The notes: a model not told the origin generated them from the sequence alone. Numbered from the stretch's first letter, positions 23,176 to 31,356 are shown. The stretch: 36,819 bases of DNA from an uncultured Lachnospiraceae bacterium (GCA_910585205.1 CAJUCC010000084.1:1-36819), one strand, 5' to 3'. Made by a program: numbers and translations.

Positions 23176-24747
23176 ATGAAAAAGAAAATACTACCTGCCT
23201 TGTTGCTGTCTCTGCTTCTGTGCAGTTGCGGAAGTTATCCGGAAGAAACCGTAACCAACACAGACAGTGAAAGCCGGCAGGAAGAAAATATTTCGGAAAA
23301 TACGGAAGCGCCCGGGGCGGAAGACGGCATTGAGGATGTGGAGACGGCAGAAAGCGAAGAAATGACAGAACCGTCAGAAGATTCGGATTCGGGGCAGTCC
23401 GGGGACGAAAAAGAAGACAATGCATCAGAAAGTATCGAGGGCAATTCCCATGCGCAGGAAGATAAAAGCGCGATTGGCCGGGAGGAATGGATCGAGAGAG
23501 CGTTACAGGAAGAAGAGGCACGCAGGGTCATGCCGGAGCTTACCGGAGCCGAAGACATTATCGAATATATTGCCAAATCGGGCGGGAAAGCATATAAGGG
23601 AACTTATGAGGGCGATACCTACTATCTGTACTTAACGGCAAATTACGACTCTCTTGGTCTTGTTACCCCGTTTGTTACCGTAATAAAGGAAAAAGATACA
23701 AGCAAAAATCCCGAAGCTTTCGGCGGACTGGAAAATCAGTACGGGGTAATAAAGGACGAAGCAGAAGTCGTACTGGATGCCAATACGAAATACAAATATG
23801 GTTATAACGGATCGGACTTCGACAGGACAGTCGGCGACTTTATAGAAAGTGACGGAGATGACGCAGAACGGGGCGAGCGTATAGACTTTCATAGCGGTAC
23901 AGACATTACTTACACGTTCCGGGAAGACAATCCGAACTGGCAGCCAGGGGACAGCCACAGTGTGAGCAGGGAGATTCCGTTTTTGCTGATGGAGCCGGAA
24001 GAAGCAAAGTATTGGTACAGTCAGAATGCTCTGAACGGCGAGTGGAACGATTTCATGGTGTATGATGGTTATCACGGCGATTATTATGTCAGGGTCGAGT
24101 TTACGGACGGCCTGAACATGATGGATAAAAGCCATCATTATTATATGACGCTGATAAGTTCCGTGGAGGATTTAGACACTTTTAATGATAAGACATATCA
24201 AATCATGTCACAGTATTATAGCTATAACGAGTTTTCAAGGCTGGAAGATGACGAGTTTATGCTGGAATTTATCAGCGACCGTCAGGCGGTATTGACCAAC
24301 AAACAGACAGGAACATCCGCTTTGGTAAAGTATTACAAAGGGTATCTGACGGAATCCGAGGAGATGAGCGATTCCCAATACTATTTTTATGATAAGCGAA
24401 TCGTGGACAGGCATGACTATACATTTGAGGGAAAGGAGTATATTGCTTCGGACGGGACAAGCATCTGCTTTTCCACAGGAAGTTCGTGGGTTAATTTTGA
24501 GGATATTACGGATGTGGGTGAGCGCACGGTAGATGTGTATTATCAGGGAGAAAGAAGCGTATTGACGGCTCAGGCACAGATTGTTGACGGAAAGACATTG
24601 AGAGTGACGGAAACAAGTACCAATACAGAGCTATTGTTTATTTGGAGTGACGATAATCATTTTGTCGTACAGGGTACAGGGGACTATTTGCCGGATTTGG
24701 ACGGCATGCGTTTTTCTTACGAAGAAAATCAGTTATATGGATATTAG
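23176..24747 (+). CDS. Large acidic lipoprotein of unknown function
   Basis: The 523-residue precursor has a lipoprotein signal, KKKILPALLLSLLLCSC, with the lipid-bearing cysteine most likely Cys18. About 90 residues follow that are very rich in Glu, Asp and Ser, an extended linker typical of surface lipoproteins of Clostridia. The remainder is a soluble, Tyr- and Asp-rich domain without a recognised family. The middle part contains several YxxYY clusters and short beta-strand patterns. No catalytic motif was found. AAGGTGAG lies about 12 nt before ATG 23176, and the gene follows the SHOCT gene by 26 nt, so the two may work together at the membrane. Confidence 0.8.
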   Translation: MKKKILPALLLSLLLCSCGSYPEETVTNTDSESRQEENISENTEAPGAEDGIEDVETAESEEMTEPSEDSDSGQSGDEKEDNASESIEGNSHAQEDKSAIGREEWIERALQEEEARRVMPELTGAEDIIEYIAKSGGKAYKGTYEGDTYYLYLTANYDSLGLVTPFVTVIKEKDTSKNPEAFGGLENQYGVIKDEAEVVLDANTKYKYGYNGSDFDRTVGDFIESDGDDAERGERIDFHSGTDITYTFREDNPNWQPGDSHSVSREIPFLLMEPEEAKYWYSQNALNGEWNDFMVYDGYHGDYYVRVEFTDGLNMMDKSHHYYMTLISSVEDLDTFNDKTYQIMSQYYSYNEFSRLEDDEFMLEFISDRQAVLTNKQTGTSALVKYYKGYLTESEEMSDSQYYFYDKRIVDRHDYTFEGKEYIASDGTSICFSTGSSWVNFEDITDVGERTVDVYYQGERSVLTAQAQIVDGKTLRVTETSTNTELLFIWSDDNHFVVQGTGDYLPDLDGMRFSYEENQLYGY

Positions 24748-24797
24748 CGATACGGATGCCGATTGGAAAAGAGAACCGCCTCAAGGGAGAACCGGGT

Positions 24798-25217
24798 ATG
24801 CTTGAAGTTCGATATGTTGATAATTCGGATGCGCCGTTTTGGTTTCGGCTGGACCGACATTTATCTGAAGCAGAATTTTGTGATAAGGTACGAACCAAAA
24901 GAGGTTATGTTGTGCTGCACAATGAAATGTCGATCGGATTGTTGCGGTATAATTTGTTTTGGGACAACACACCTTTCTGCAATCTGCTTATCATTGACAG
25001 AGAATATCAAAGGCGGGGCTGCGGGAAGCATCTGTTGAAGTATTGGGAAAGTGATATGAAAGAACAGGGGTATGGCATGCTGCTGACATCTACACGGGTG
25101 GACGAGACAGCACAGCACTTTTATCGAAAGCAGGGATATCAGGATTGCGGAGGACTGATTTTTGATGTTCCAAAGTATGCACAACCGATGGAATTGTTCT
25201 TTATAAAATTGATCTGA
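24798..25217 (+). CDS. GNAT-family N-acetyltransferase
   Basis: The 139-residue protein has the GNAT fold. The acetyl-CoA pyrophosphate loop is REYQRRGCGKHLLKYWE (Q/RxxGxG), preceded by the beta-strand CNLLIID. The C-terminal AQHFYRKQGYQDCGG is the usual helix and strand closing the fold. The substrate could be a small molecule or a protein amine and cannot be told from sequence. ATG 24798 is chosen because AGGGAG lies 8 nt upstream; the longer in-frame start at 24756 lacks one. It sits 50 nt after the lipoprotein and ends before a bidirectional terminator. Confidence 0.85.
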   Translation: MLEVRYVDNSDAPFWFRLDRHLSEAEFCDKVRTKRGYVVLHNEMSIGLLRYNLFWDNTPFCNLLIIDREYQRRGCGKHLLKYWESDMKEQGYGMLLTSTRVDETAQHFYRKQGYQDCGGLIFDVPKYAQPMELFFIKLI

Positions 25218-25261
25218 CACAATATGGGACCGGGAACAGAGAGCGGTCACAGCCATTTGTC

Positions 25262-25317
25262 AAAAGCGGGGAAACGGCCTTACCATGGCGCCGTTTCCCC
25301 GCTTTTCCTGTTTTTTA
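25262..25317. terminator. Bidirectional intrinsic terminator
   Basis: Perfect 17-nt arms (25262-25278 and 25290-25306, AAAAGCGGGGAAACGGC and its complement) are followed by CCTG and six T on the plus strand; the minus strand has T residues from the AAAA start. It serves the GNAT gene and the leftward iron-sulfur operon. Confidence 0.9.
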
Positions 25318-25323
25318 TGCGAA

Positions 25324-25902
25324 TTATTTTTTGGCCTTTGCTTTGCATATGAACTGCGTCATGGTACCCATGGGGCAATATACACACCAGGAACGCGGTT
25401 TGCATAAGATCATGGTGAGAAATCCCAGTACCGTGGATGTAAGCATAACACTGTAAAAACCGAAAGCAAACTGAGCAACGCCGTCGGAAAACAGGGTACC
25501 GTGATAGGCCCAGTGCCAGGGAAGCTTAAAAGTCCAAAGCAGAGTGACAACCGTGCTGAGATTCCTCGTACCGGCGAATACCAGAGCGGTATTCCACAAC
25601 ATCAATAAAAACATTGTGAGAAAGAACAACAGAAATCCATATCGGAAGCAGACGGATTTCATCCATCCCGGGATGTCCTTTTTACGGGACAGACCGAATC
25701 TGCCGCCGATCAGGGAAAAGAGCTGCCCTCTGCCGCAATATCGATTACAGTAAGCTTTGTTTCCCTTTGCGATGGCTATGATTAAGGGAATAAAGAAGCA
25801 GAGAAGTCCGAGCCAGGCAAACAGGATATTGAAAAATCCCAGAACCAGATAGGTAAGTGAAAATATCCAGAGATAGTCATGCCATTTCTTTTTTTCTTTC
25901 AT
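25324..25902 (-). CDS. Iron-sulfur-type integral membrane protein (NapH/CcoG-like core)
   Basis: The 192-residue protein has about four membrane helices. Two cysteine clusters on the cytoplasmic side, YCNRYCGRGQLF and LCKPRSWCVYCPMG, recall the membrane core of the 4Fe-4S proteins NapH, CcoG and YccM (the CxxxCP-type motifs). It lacks the soluble ferredoxin domain such proteins usually carry; the upstream gene supplies one separately. The start codon overlaps the ferredoxin stop by 4 nt (ATGA) and GGAGGTGA lies inside the ferredoxin gene, so the two are translationally coupled and probably form one electron-transfer unit. The redox partner is unknown. Confidence 0.8.
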   Translation of the reverse strand: MKEKKKWHDYLWIFSLTYLVLGFFNILFAWLGLLCFFIPLIIAIAKGNKAYCNRYCGRGQLFSLIGGRFGLSRKKDIPGWMKSVCFRYGFLLFFLTMFLLMLWNTALVFAGTRNLSTVVTLLWTFKLPWHWAYHGTLFSDGVAQFAFGFYSVMLTSTVLGFLTMILCKPRSWCVYCPMGTMTQFICKAKAKK

Positions 25903-26096
25903 GATTCTGTCACCTCCAGTGTGATTACACTCGCAGGACATTCTTTTACACATTTTCCGCATCCCACGCACAGATCGCCGCGGATTTCGGCGCAGATGCC
26001 CCGGGGGACGGAAATTGCGTTTCTGGGACAGACTTTGACACAGCATCCGCAGGCCACGCATTCCCGGGTACTGACAACAGCCTTTCTTTTCGTCAT
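25899..26096 (-). CDS. 2[4Fe-4S] ferredoxin
   Basis: This 65-residue protein has two classical CxxCxxCxxxCP motifs, CVACGCCVKVCP and CVGCGKCVKECP, enough for two [4Fe-4S] clusters. It has no signal peptide and would act on the cytoplasmic face. ATG 26096 is chosen because AAGGAG lies about 9 nt upstream; the longer in-frame start at 26168 lies inside the end of the regulator gene. It is coupled to the iron-sulfur membrane protein by an ATGA overlap. Confidence 0.9.
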   Translation of the reverse strand: MTKRKAVVSTRECVACGCCVKVCPRNAISVPRGICAEIRGDLCVGCGKCVKECPASVITLEVTES

Positions 26097-26124
26097 GATA
26101 ACACTCCTTTTTGGCGGATTGATG

Positions 26125-26562
26125 TTACAGGATACGGTCATACGGAGACTTTCTGTAAGGATTCTCATAGTCCGGACAGAGACGGGCTTTGCTCCATTTT
26201 ATCATCATTTGCAAGACAGGGACAAAGCTTTTCCCCAATGCGGTCAGAGAGTATTCTACTTTGGGAGGGATTTCCCTGTATACTTCTCTGTGCAGGAAAC
26301 CGTCGCTTTCCAGTTCCCGGAGCTGCTTTGTCAGTGTGGATTGTGTGATGCCTTCCAGACGGCGCATCAGTTCCCCGAAACGCTGGACTTTATAAAAAGC
26401 GATATACCATAGAATCAATATTTTCCATTTGCCGGCGATCACGGACTGCAGCCTGCGGCGGCATATATCAGAAATTTTCGGGGGAATATGGATCTGATTT
26501 CTGCCCGGCCTGTTTCCAGATGTTTTTGATAAAAGAATAGCTTGCCCAGATCGAAAGTGCAT
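26125..26562 (-). CDS. HxlR-family winged-helix regulator (start uncertain)
   Basis: The core matches HxlR-type regulators: IAGKWKILILWYI, RFGELMRRLEGITQSTLTKQLRELESDGFLHR (the recognition helix and wing) and PPKVEYSLTALGKSFVPVL. These regulators often sense redox or electrophilic stress and control neighbouring genes, here probably the ferredoxin pair downstream. The only canonical start in frame is ATG 26562, which gives 145 residues with an unusually long, non-conserved N-terminus and overlaps the upstream membrane gene by 95 nt. The typical N-terminal conserved Cys-containing segment is poorly matched. An ATG at 26463 just after the upstream stop is out of frame, so a frameshift near the 5' end is possible. 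Confidence 0.72.
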   Translation of the reverse strand: MHFRSGQAILLSKTSGNRPGRNQIHIPPKISDICRRRLQSVIAGKWKILILWYIAFYKVQRFGELMRRLEGITQSTLTKQLRELESDGFLHREVYREIPPKVEYSLTALGKSFVPVLQMMIKWSKARLCPDYENPYRKSPYDRIL

Positions 26563-26950
26563 AGCCGACCGCCAGATCTTTTACGATAATGCCGACCAGT
26601 TCTGGTTCCTGCAGCAGTTCGGGAAGGTAATAAATTGCATCGGGGCCCAGTTCCACAAAGGCGGTTAAGCCAAGCGAAGCCACTTCGGCGACAATAACTG
26701 CCAGGAAAGAGAGGATGACACAAATAACAATCCCCCTTTTGGATAAGCCTTTTCCGAGTATCTCATATCCTTTCATACTGCAAAATACAATGGCATATCC
26801 CGCAATACCGGCGATAAATCCGATTTGTCCGATCACAACCCATAAAATGATTCCCAGTAAAACACCGAGAAGCGCTCCGAGAATACCCAGCGGCAGGTTA
26901 TCCCGCTGCTTCTGATTGTCCGTGATGACGTGCTGAATTTGTGTTTTCAT
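26468..26950 (-). CDS. Small integral membrane protein, unknown family
   Basis: The 160-residue protein has four likely membrane helices with a Gly-rich first pair (GILGALLGVLLGIILWVVIGQIGFIAG) and a KGYEILGKGLSKRG loop. Similar proteins are remembered in Clostridia as hypothetical membrane proteins; no function is known. ATG 26950 has an ideal AGGAGGAGGA site. It leads the leftward run membrane protein, HxlR regulator, ferredoxin, iron-sulfur membrane protein, from a promoter at 26986-27014. Confidence 0.75.
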   Translation of the reverse strand: MKTQIQHVITDNQKQRDNLPLGILGALLGVLLGIILWVVIGQIGFIAGIAGYAIVFCSMKGYEILGKGLSKRGIVICVILSFLAVIVAEVASLGLTAFVELGPDAIYYLPELLQEPELVGIIVKDLAVGYALSIWASYSFIKNIWKQAGQKSDPYSPENF

Positions 26951-26985
26951 TGTCCTCCTCCTCATTTGCGTATGTCGTTATCAGT

Positions 26986-27014
26986 ATTATATCTCCGCCT
27001 TTTTGCGGAAGCAA
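26986..27014 (-). promoter_or_regulatory. Sigma-A promoter of the leftward membrane protein-HxlR-ferredoxin run
   Basis: On the minus strand TTGCTT (27014-27009), a 17-nt spacer and TATAAT (26991-26986) lie 36 nt or more before ATG 26950. A short GC stem (CTCCGC with GCGGAAG, about 26993-27012) overlaps it and may end the MerR transcript. Confidence 0.55.
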
Positions 27015-27024
27015 TGGGAAATTA

Positions 27025-27843
27025 TTATCTGTGAACGGGAATTTCGATCTGTACGATATAATCTGCGATGCGGTCGATCACCGTTTCGTTGATTCCTTTC
27101 TCATAGGAATAACCATGCAATGTAAGCCCCTGTCCGTGGGCGTAATCGAGGATTTCCCGGTACCGCGCTGCGATTCCGTCCCAGCCTCCTTTGTGAAATG
27201 CGCGGAGATAGGTACCTGCGGGCTGCCTGTGCAGTCCGTTTTTTTGACTGAGAAAGGGAATTTCGATAAAAAGCCGGGAATAGTCGTCAAAGCTGCCGCG
27301 CTGCAGGCTTTTGACGGAGATCATGGAACCGTAAGCGGCGTCATGCAGGCGTCCGAGCCGGTAGCGGGCCGTTTCGGCTGTGATAAGTTCCACTTCTTCT
27401 TCAAAGGTGGTGTTTTTATCGATGGCAACCGTTACGAGACAGTGTTCTTCTTTTTCGACCAGGCTGATTTCCGACAGGTCCATTGTCAGTAAGGTCACCA
27501 TATCCTGGTGATGGCTTTGCAGCGTTTTTCTGACGGCCTGCAGATGCATTATACGATTGTCGAGATCGGCTGATTTTTGCTCCAGCAGAATTTTCAGGTT
27601 TTCAGCCGAACGGTTTTGCATAAAGGCACGGATTTCCCCGATGGAAACATCGAGTTCGCGCAGCAGCAGGATCGTTTCCAGTATTGGGCTTTGGTGGTAG
27701 TCATAACAGCGATAGCCGTTATCGGGATCAATGGCGGCAGGCTGGAACAGACCGATCTCATCATACCACATCAATGTTTTTTTATGAATGCCATGCAGGG
27801 CCGCAAATTGGCCGATCGTCAGGCGTTTGTTTTTGGATTTCAT
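27025..27843 (-). CDS. MerR-family regulator with effector-binding domain
   Basis: The 272-residue protein has the MerR winged helix at the N-terminus (LTIGQFAALHGIHKKTLMWYDEIGLFQPA). A dimerisation helix follows around residues 85-115, then a GyrI-like ligand-binding domain to the end, similar in layout to BmrR-type drug-responsive activators. ATG 27843 is chosen for AGGAGT 7 nt upstream; the longer frame to 28008 runs into the neighbour. It is divergent from the MATE exporter gene, whose promoter has the long spacer such activators require. A likely role is drug-induced activation of the exporter and of itself. Confidence 0.85.
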   Translation of the reverse strand: MKSKNKRLTIGQFAALHGIHKKTLMWYDEIGLFQPAAIDPDNGYRCYDYHQSPILETILLLRELDVSIGEIRAFMQNRSAENLKILLEQKSADLDNRIMHLQAVRKTLQSHHQDMVTLLTMDLSEISLVEKEEHCLVTVAIDKNTTFEEEVELITAETARYRLGRLHDAAYGSMISVKSLQRGSFDDYSRLFIEIPFLSQKNGLHRQPAGTYLRAFHKGGWDGIAARYREILDYAHGQGLTLHGYSYEKGINETVIDRIADYIVQIEIPVHR

Positions 27844-27869
27844 GGGAGTACTCCTGTTTGTTATTTGAC

Positions 27870-27900
27870 TTGACTGTACAGTTACTGTACGGTTTATAAT
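27870..27900 (+). promoter_or_regulatory. MerR-type promoter of the MATE gene, 19-bp spacer with palindrome
   Basis: TTGACT (27870-27875) and TATAAT (27895-27900) are separated by 19 nt instead of 17. The spacer begins with the perfect inverted repeat GTACAG-TTA-CTGTAC (27876-27890). This is the classical geometry of promoters that MerR proteins activate by untwisting DNA. Confidence 0.82.
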
Positions 27901-27941
27901 GCCTGATACAGAACAGCGAATCGGGTCGAAAGGAGAAAACA

Positions 27942-29282
27942 ATGAAAAATCAAAATGCATACCAGAAGCCGGTGACACTGGCAAATATATTAAAGTTTGC
28001 CGTTCCAACCATTGCGATGACCGTGTTTATGTCTTTTTATACAATGGTTGACGGCCTGTTTGTGTCGAATCTGATCGGAACGGATGCCTTGTCGGCGATC
28101 AATCTGACAGCGCCGGTCATTCAGCTTGTCACTGCGGTTTCCACGATGCTCGCCACAGGCGGAAGCGCAGTGATTATGAAAAAGATGGGAGAACAAAAGT
28201 GCGGGGAAGCCAGGGAAGATTTCACATGCCTGATTGTCATCAATGTATTGGCAGGACTGGCTATGTGTGCGTTCGGTTATCGGATTATGGACCGGCTCTT
28301 TGCGGGAATGCATCTTTCTGCAGGTGTGGCAGCATATTGCACGGAATATCTGAGCCGCTATCTGCTGTTTACGGTTCCCATTCTGCTGATGAATAACTTT
28401 ACGCTTTACATGATTGCCGGGGAAATGGCATCGCTTTCTCTCATCTGCTCGGTGACGGGCGGTGTCCTGAACATGGCGCTTGACTATGTATTCATTGCCG
28501 TTTTCGGCATGGGGATCGGCGGTGCGGCGGTGGCCACAGGGCTTGGATATTCGGTGACGGCAGTTGTGGGAAGCGTTGTCTTCAGCCGGAAAAGGAGCCT
28601 GCTGCATTTTAAAAAGCCGGTATTTCGCGTCCGGGTTCTTGCGGGTGCGGCGGCAAACGGCTGCTCCGAGATGGCAACCGCGCTTGTCACCGGGATTGTC
28701 ACAATGATGTTCAACCAGGCAATGCTTAGGTTCGCGGGAGAGCGTGGCGTGGCGGCTGTCACCATAATCATGTATGTGCTGATGTTTGCAAGCTCTCTGT
28801 ATACGGGGTATTCGTATGGCGTGGCACCGATGCTCAGCTATTATTATGGGGAGCAGAACGGTACAAAACTGAAAAAGCTGGTGAGAACCAGCCTGCATGT
28901 GATTGCCTGTATTTCTGTTGTCACGGCGGCGGTGTCTTTTATCCTGACAGGGCCGCTTGTATCCGTATTTGCGCGGCCGGATGATCCGGTATACGATCTG
29001 GCGGTGACGGGAAACCGGATCTGCTGCGCCGCGCTGCTTTTTATCGGTTTTAATATTTTTATGAGCGGAATGTTTACCGCATTATCCAATGGAGCCGTGT
29101 CGGCCGTTCTCGCATTTTCCCGTTCGTTTGTGTTTATGCTGGTTACAATGGCCGTGCTGCCGGCGATTCTGGGTATAAGCGGAATCTGGCTGGCAACACC
29201 TGCGGCAGAGCTGATGGCGTTTGCCCTGTCTGCCGCGATGTTCCGTAAATACAGAAAGAGATACGGGTATGGAGGCCTCTGA
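27942..29282 (+). CDS. MATE-family efflux transporter
   Basis: The 446-residue membrane protein has about twelve helices in two homologous halves, as in the MATE (multidrug and toxin extrusion) family. It begins with the family N-terminal pattern PTIAMTVFMSFYTMVDGLFVSNLIGTDALSAIN and has AVATGLGYSVTA and a GAAANGCSEMATALVTG repeat at the start of the second half. Family members export cationic drugs or metabolites in exchange for sodium or protons. AAAGGAG lies 7 nt or so before ATG 27942. The divergent MerR regulator and its promoter point to an inducible export function. Only 2 nt separate its stop from that of the convergent receptor gene. Confidence 0.9.
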   Translation: MKNQNAYQKPVTLANILKFAVPTIAMTVFMSFYTMVDGLFVSNLIGTDALSAINLTAPVIQLVTAVSTMLATGGSAVIMKKMGEQKCGEAREDFTCLIVINVLAGLAMCAFGYRIMDRLFAGMHLSAGVAAYCTEYLSRYLLFTVPILLMNNFTLYMIAGEMASLSLICSVTGGVLNMALDYVFIAVFGMGIGGAAVATGLGYSVTAVVGSVVFSRKRSLLHFKKPVFRVRVLAGAAANGCSEMATALVTGIVTMMFNQAMLRFAGERGVAAVTIIMYVLMFASSLYTGYSYGVAPMLSYYYGEQNGTKLKKLVRTSLHVIACISVVTAAVSFILTGPLVSVFARPDDPVYDLAVTGNRICCAALLFIGFNIFMSGMFTALSNGAVSAVLAFSRSFVFMLVTMAVLPAILGISGIWLATPAAELMAFALSAAMFRKYRKRYGYGGL

Positions 29283-29284
29283 GA

Positions 29285-31258
29285 TCAGTCGGCGGAAAGT
29301 GTGAACTGATCGACAAGATGTTTTAAGCCGGACGCTTCCGCGGAAAGCTGCTCGCTAGCCGCTGCGCCTTCCTCTGCCGTGGCGCTGTTGTTTTGTACGA
29401 CAACCGATATTTGATTGATCCCTTCGGAAACCTGCCAGACAGCTTCCGACTGTTCGGTGGCCACGGCAGCGATATTGTCAACGGAACCAACGACAGACTG
29501 GATGCTGTCCACAACCTCGAGCAGTGTGTCTGCCGTATGTCTTGCAATATCCGTTCCCGTGTGTACGGCGCTTGTGGAATTTTCAATCAGCGAGGAAGTA
29601 TTCTGCGCGGCCTGTGCCGATTTTGCGGCAAGGCTGCGGACTTCCTCTGCGACAACGGCAAACCCTTTGCCGGCGCTGCCTGCCCGCGCTGCTTCCACAG
29701 CGGCGTTTAGTGCCAGTATATTGGTCTGGAATGCAATATCGTCAATTGTTTTCAATATCTTTTCGATTTCGCTGGAACTGGTCTGAATTTTATTCATAGC
29801 TTCCGTCAGCTTCTGCATCTGTTGATTGCAGAGGGAAACTTCCTCACCGGTATGGTGTATCTGGCCCCGTACTTCCAGGGCATTGGAAGCGGTATTTTTA
29901 GCCTGTTCGGAAATCTCGCCGATCTGTGCGGCAAGTTCCTGTACCGCGCTGGCCTGCTGCGTCGTTCCCTGACTAAGCGTCTGAGCGCTGTCGGATAACT
30001 GCGCGCTGGCCGAAGATACCTGATCGGCGGAATGATTGACCTGCCGCATCACATCGCTCAACTGTACTTTCATATGACGCATGGAGAGCAGAATATTGCG
30101 GAAACTGCCAACATAGGCTTCCTCATGGCTGGTGTGCACATCAAGGTTCTGGTTTGCCAGCTCGGTCAGCAGATAACTGATGTCATGAATAATGGTACTC
30201 AGCCCTTCTACCAGCGAGGCTGTGGAACGCATCAGCATGGCGGTTTCGTCTCTGCCGGTGATCTTTGGCATCGGTGTGTCCAGATCGCCGTCCACGAGCA
30301 GCTGCATCCGTCTTGCACAGGCTTTCATCGGTTTGCTGATACTGTTTGCCAGCAGCAGAGCCACCAGTACGGAGATCAGCACAGAGATCACCATAACAAT
30401 GATATTGATGGTCATGGCGTTGTATGTAGTGGTGAGATAGTCTGACTGCGGCGCCGTGACGGCGATGCTCCAGCCGTCCGTATTTGCCACGGGAGCATAG
30501 GCCACGAACATATCGCCTTCGGCGCTTTGATAACTTCCGAAACCGTTTTCACCCCGGCGCATGGCGGCGTGAATAACTGCCAGATCGTTCAGGGAAGGAT
30601 CATTCTGCGCTTCTGCTTCAATATTCTGAACGGTGATGGTTTCAAGTGTAACATCGGCAATCGTATCGCCGGATTTATTTATCATATAGGCTCTGCTGCT
30701 GCTGCCGAGCTGAATGGAAGATACAATATCATTGAGAAAGGTTTCGTGCGGCACAAAATATACGACACCCGCAATGGAGGAACCTTGTACTCCGCCGGTA
30801 TAAAGCGGAGCCGCTACCATAATGGATAATTCTCCCGTGATTTTGCTAATCAGCGGTTCCGATACATAGACATTGCCTGCCATTGCCTGTTTGACATATT
30901 CCCGGTCGGAATAATCCTTGCCGTCAAAGATACTGATTCCGTCTGTGCCGATAATGTTCCCGCGCTGGAAATCATGCATGGCGCAGCGCTCATTGATGAT
31001 GGCCTGTTTTTCTTCCGCCGATGTGTCGGGATCGGATAACTGTGGAATACAGCCCGTATCCATGGCGACATTTTTATAGGCGAGCAATTCCTGCTCCACA
31101 CGTTCTGCTGCCAGAACCGCGGTTTCGCACATCATATGGTCTACCGTGGTAATGGTACTGTGATAATTGGGTATGATGCTGGAAATGCCCGCCGCAATTA
31201 ATGCGATCAGAACAGTCAGAATAAGACAGACGGTTATTTTTTTGCGAATACTTTTCAT
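29285..31258 (-). CDS. Methyl-accepting chemotaxis protein with dCache sensor
   Basis: The 657-residue receptor has a first membrane helix at about 10-30. An extracellular double-Cache domain follows (roughly 35-280, with DGISIFDGKDYSDREYV and a second half near YMINKSGDTIAD). A second helix lies near 285-310, then a HAMP linker with KPMKACARRMQLL. The long methyl-accepting coiled coil has the signalling tip IDDIAFQTNILALNAAVEAARAG...GFAVVAEEVRSLAAKSAQAA. No C-terminal CheR/CheB pentapeptide is seen. The ligand is unknown; dCache domains bind amino acids, amines or organic acids. GGGGGAT lies before ATG 31258. A sigma-28-type promoter precedes it, which ties its expression to flagellar genes. 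Confidence 0.92.
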   Translation of the reverse strand: MKSIRKKITVCLILTVLIALIAAGISSIIPNYHSTITTVDHMMCETAVLAAERVEQELLAYKNVAMDTGCIPQLSDPDTSAEEKQAIINERCAMHDFQRGNIIGTDGISIFDGKDYSDREYVKQAMAGNVYVSEPLISKITGELSIMVAAPLYTGGVQGSSIAGVVYFVPHETFLNDIVSSIQLGSSSRAYMINKSGDTIADVTLETITVQNIEAEAQNDPSLNDLAVIHAAMRRGENGFGSYQSAEGDMFVAYAPVANTDGWSIAVTAPQSDYLTTTYNAMTINIIVMVISVLISVLVALLLANSISKPMKACARRMQLLVDGDLDTPMPKITGRDETAMLMRSTASLVEGLSTIIHDISYLLTELANQNLDVHTSHEEAYVGSFRNILLSMRHMKVQLSDVMRQVNHSADQVSSASAQLSDSAQTLSQGTTQQASAVQELAAQIGEISEQAKNTASNALEVRGQIHHTGEEVSLCNQQMQKLTEAMNKIQTSSSEIEKILKTIDDIAFQTNILALNAAVEAARAGSAGKGFAVVAEEVRSLAAKSAQAAQNTSSLIENSTSAVHTGTDIARHTADTLLEVVDSIQSVVGSVDNIAAVATEQSEAVWQVSEGINQISVVVQNNSATAEEGAAASEQLSAEASGLKHLVDQFTLSAD

Positions 31259-31300
31259 CTTATGATCCCCCATATATTTAGTATAAACTGTACGGACTTT

Positions 31301-31327
31301 TTATCGGCCGTTATTCTTATTTTATTA
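31301..31327 (-). promoter_or_regulatory. Sigma-28 (SigD/FliA) promoter of the dCache receptor gene
   Basis: On the minus strand GCCGATAA (31308-31301) is the perfect sigma-28 -10 element. TAAT (31327-31324), close to the TAAA consensus, stands 15 nt upstream. The start would fall near 31294, about 36 nt before ATG 31258. A TATACT at 31285-31280 has no matching -35 and is less likely. Confidence 0.7.
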
Positions 31328-31343
31328 TATGAGGTACGCTTTT

Positions 31344-31356
31344 CGATTGTCAATCG
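31344..31356. promoter_or_regulatory. Palindrome between the divergent receptor genes
   Basis: CGATTG-T-CAATCG is a perfect 13-bp inverted repeat upstream of both promoters. It may be a binding site for a shared regulator; no family match is known to me. Confidence 0.3.
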
